DNA of 14,979 bases from an uncultured Gemmatimonadota bacterium (GTDB lineage Bacteria > Gemmatimonadota > Gemmatimonadetes > Gemmatimonadales > Gemmatimonadaceae), in NCBI GenBank assembly GCA_946479015.1, contig CAMLEQ010000039.1, positions 1 through 14,979 of the forward strand. The letters are read 5' to 3'. The first letter of the stretch is position 1. Each line of letters opens with the position of its first letter. The position numbers and the translations under genes were made by a program. This document shows positions 14,828 through 14,979 of this stretch, one piece after another. Below the pieces are notes generated by a model. The model saw only the letters and a list, made by a program, of their open reading frames with translations. It had not been told where the DNA came from and did no database searches.

Positions 14828-14979
14828 AACGCGTGTGGCGTGTGGGGAACTGACGGGAAGAGGAGGGAGGTACGGCGCGTGTAGGCTCGGCTGTAGAGAG
14901 AGTCCGCCTACATCCCGCCCTACGCGCGCTCTACCTGGCTCCTCTCGCCTACCACCGCCGTCTACACGCCACACGCGTT
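14828..14979. repeat. Large imperfect palindrome at the window end
   Basis: The outer arms AACGCGTGTGGCGTGT (14828-14843) and its exact complement (14964-14979) match over 16 bp. Inside, AGAGGAG-x3-GGTA (14859-14872) pairs with 14932-14945 apart from its three central bases, GCGCGTGTAGG pairs nearly fully with the segment near 14920-14930, and TGTAG (14892-14896) pairs with CTACA (14908-14912) around a central loop. The arms are about 70 nt each. No open reading frame of note lies here. It may be a miniature inverted-repeat element, a structured RNA or a terminator for pepE. Confidence 0.7.

Overview
The window is high-GC (roughly 70% or more), tightly packed bacterial DNA with complete genes on both strands. 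There is no rRNA, tRNA, CRISPR array, integrase or transposase. GC content, codon use and gene content (a SufU-type SUF operon with its own SufR and a Rieske ferredoxin, short Cys-anchored lipoproteins, a GT4 plus glycogen-debranching pair) fit a Gram-negative soil-type lineage such as Gemmatimonadota. That assignment is inferred from general appearance, because the window holds no marker gene.

Layout. 1-720 (+) is the 3' part of a molybdate/tungstate-type ABC ATPase. It converges on a minus-strand run (4725 down to 736) holding a YCII-domain protein, a DUF2905 membrane protein, a family-4 glycosyltransferase and an amylo-alpha-1,6-glucosidase-like debranching enzyme. The last two sit 31 bp apart and look like a small alpha-glucan module. 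A secreted lipoprotein gene (4894-5499, +) converges on the suf operon, and the two overlap at their 3' ends.

The core is a seven-gene iron-sulfur assembly operon on the minus strand (about 11.76 kb down to 5.48 kb): sufR-sufB-sufC-sufD-Rieske ferredoxin-sufS-sufU. Four of its junctions are 4-nt start/stop overlaps and one is a 14-nt overlap. The only real gap (88 bp, sufB-sufC) contains a short tandem repeat and a perfect GC hairpin. A strong promoter (TTGACA-17-TAGGAT) in an AT-rich island precedes sufR. A 17-bp palindrome next to its -10 box is a good candidate SufR operator. SufS mobilises cysteine sulfur, SufU relays it, SufBCD is the ATP-driven scaffold, and SufR probably senses cluster status.

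The last part has a tail-anchored protein with two FHA domains (minus) with its own promoter and a 3' hairpin. Divergent from it are a lipoprotein with an acidic calcium-type loop and a dipeptidase E gene (plus), 7 bp apart. The final 152 bp form a large imperfect palindrome whose outer 16-bp arms match perfectly and whose right end coincides with the window end. This is the most unusual non-coding structure here.

No clearly new multi-gene system is evident. The best leads are the terminal palindrome, the suf operator and sufB-sufC spacer, the GT4/debranching pair, and the FHA protein with one degenerate domain.
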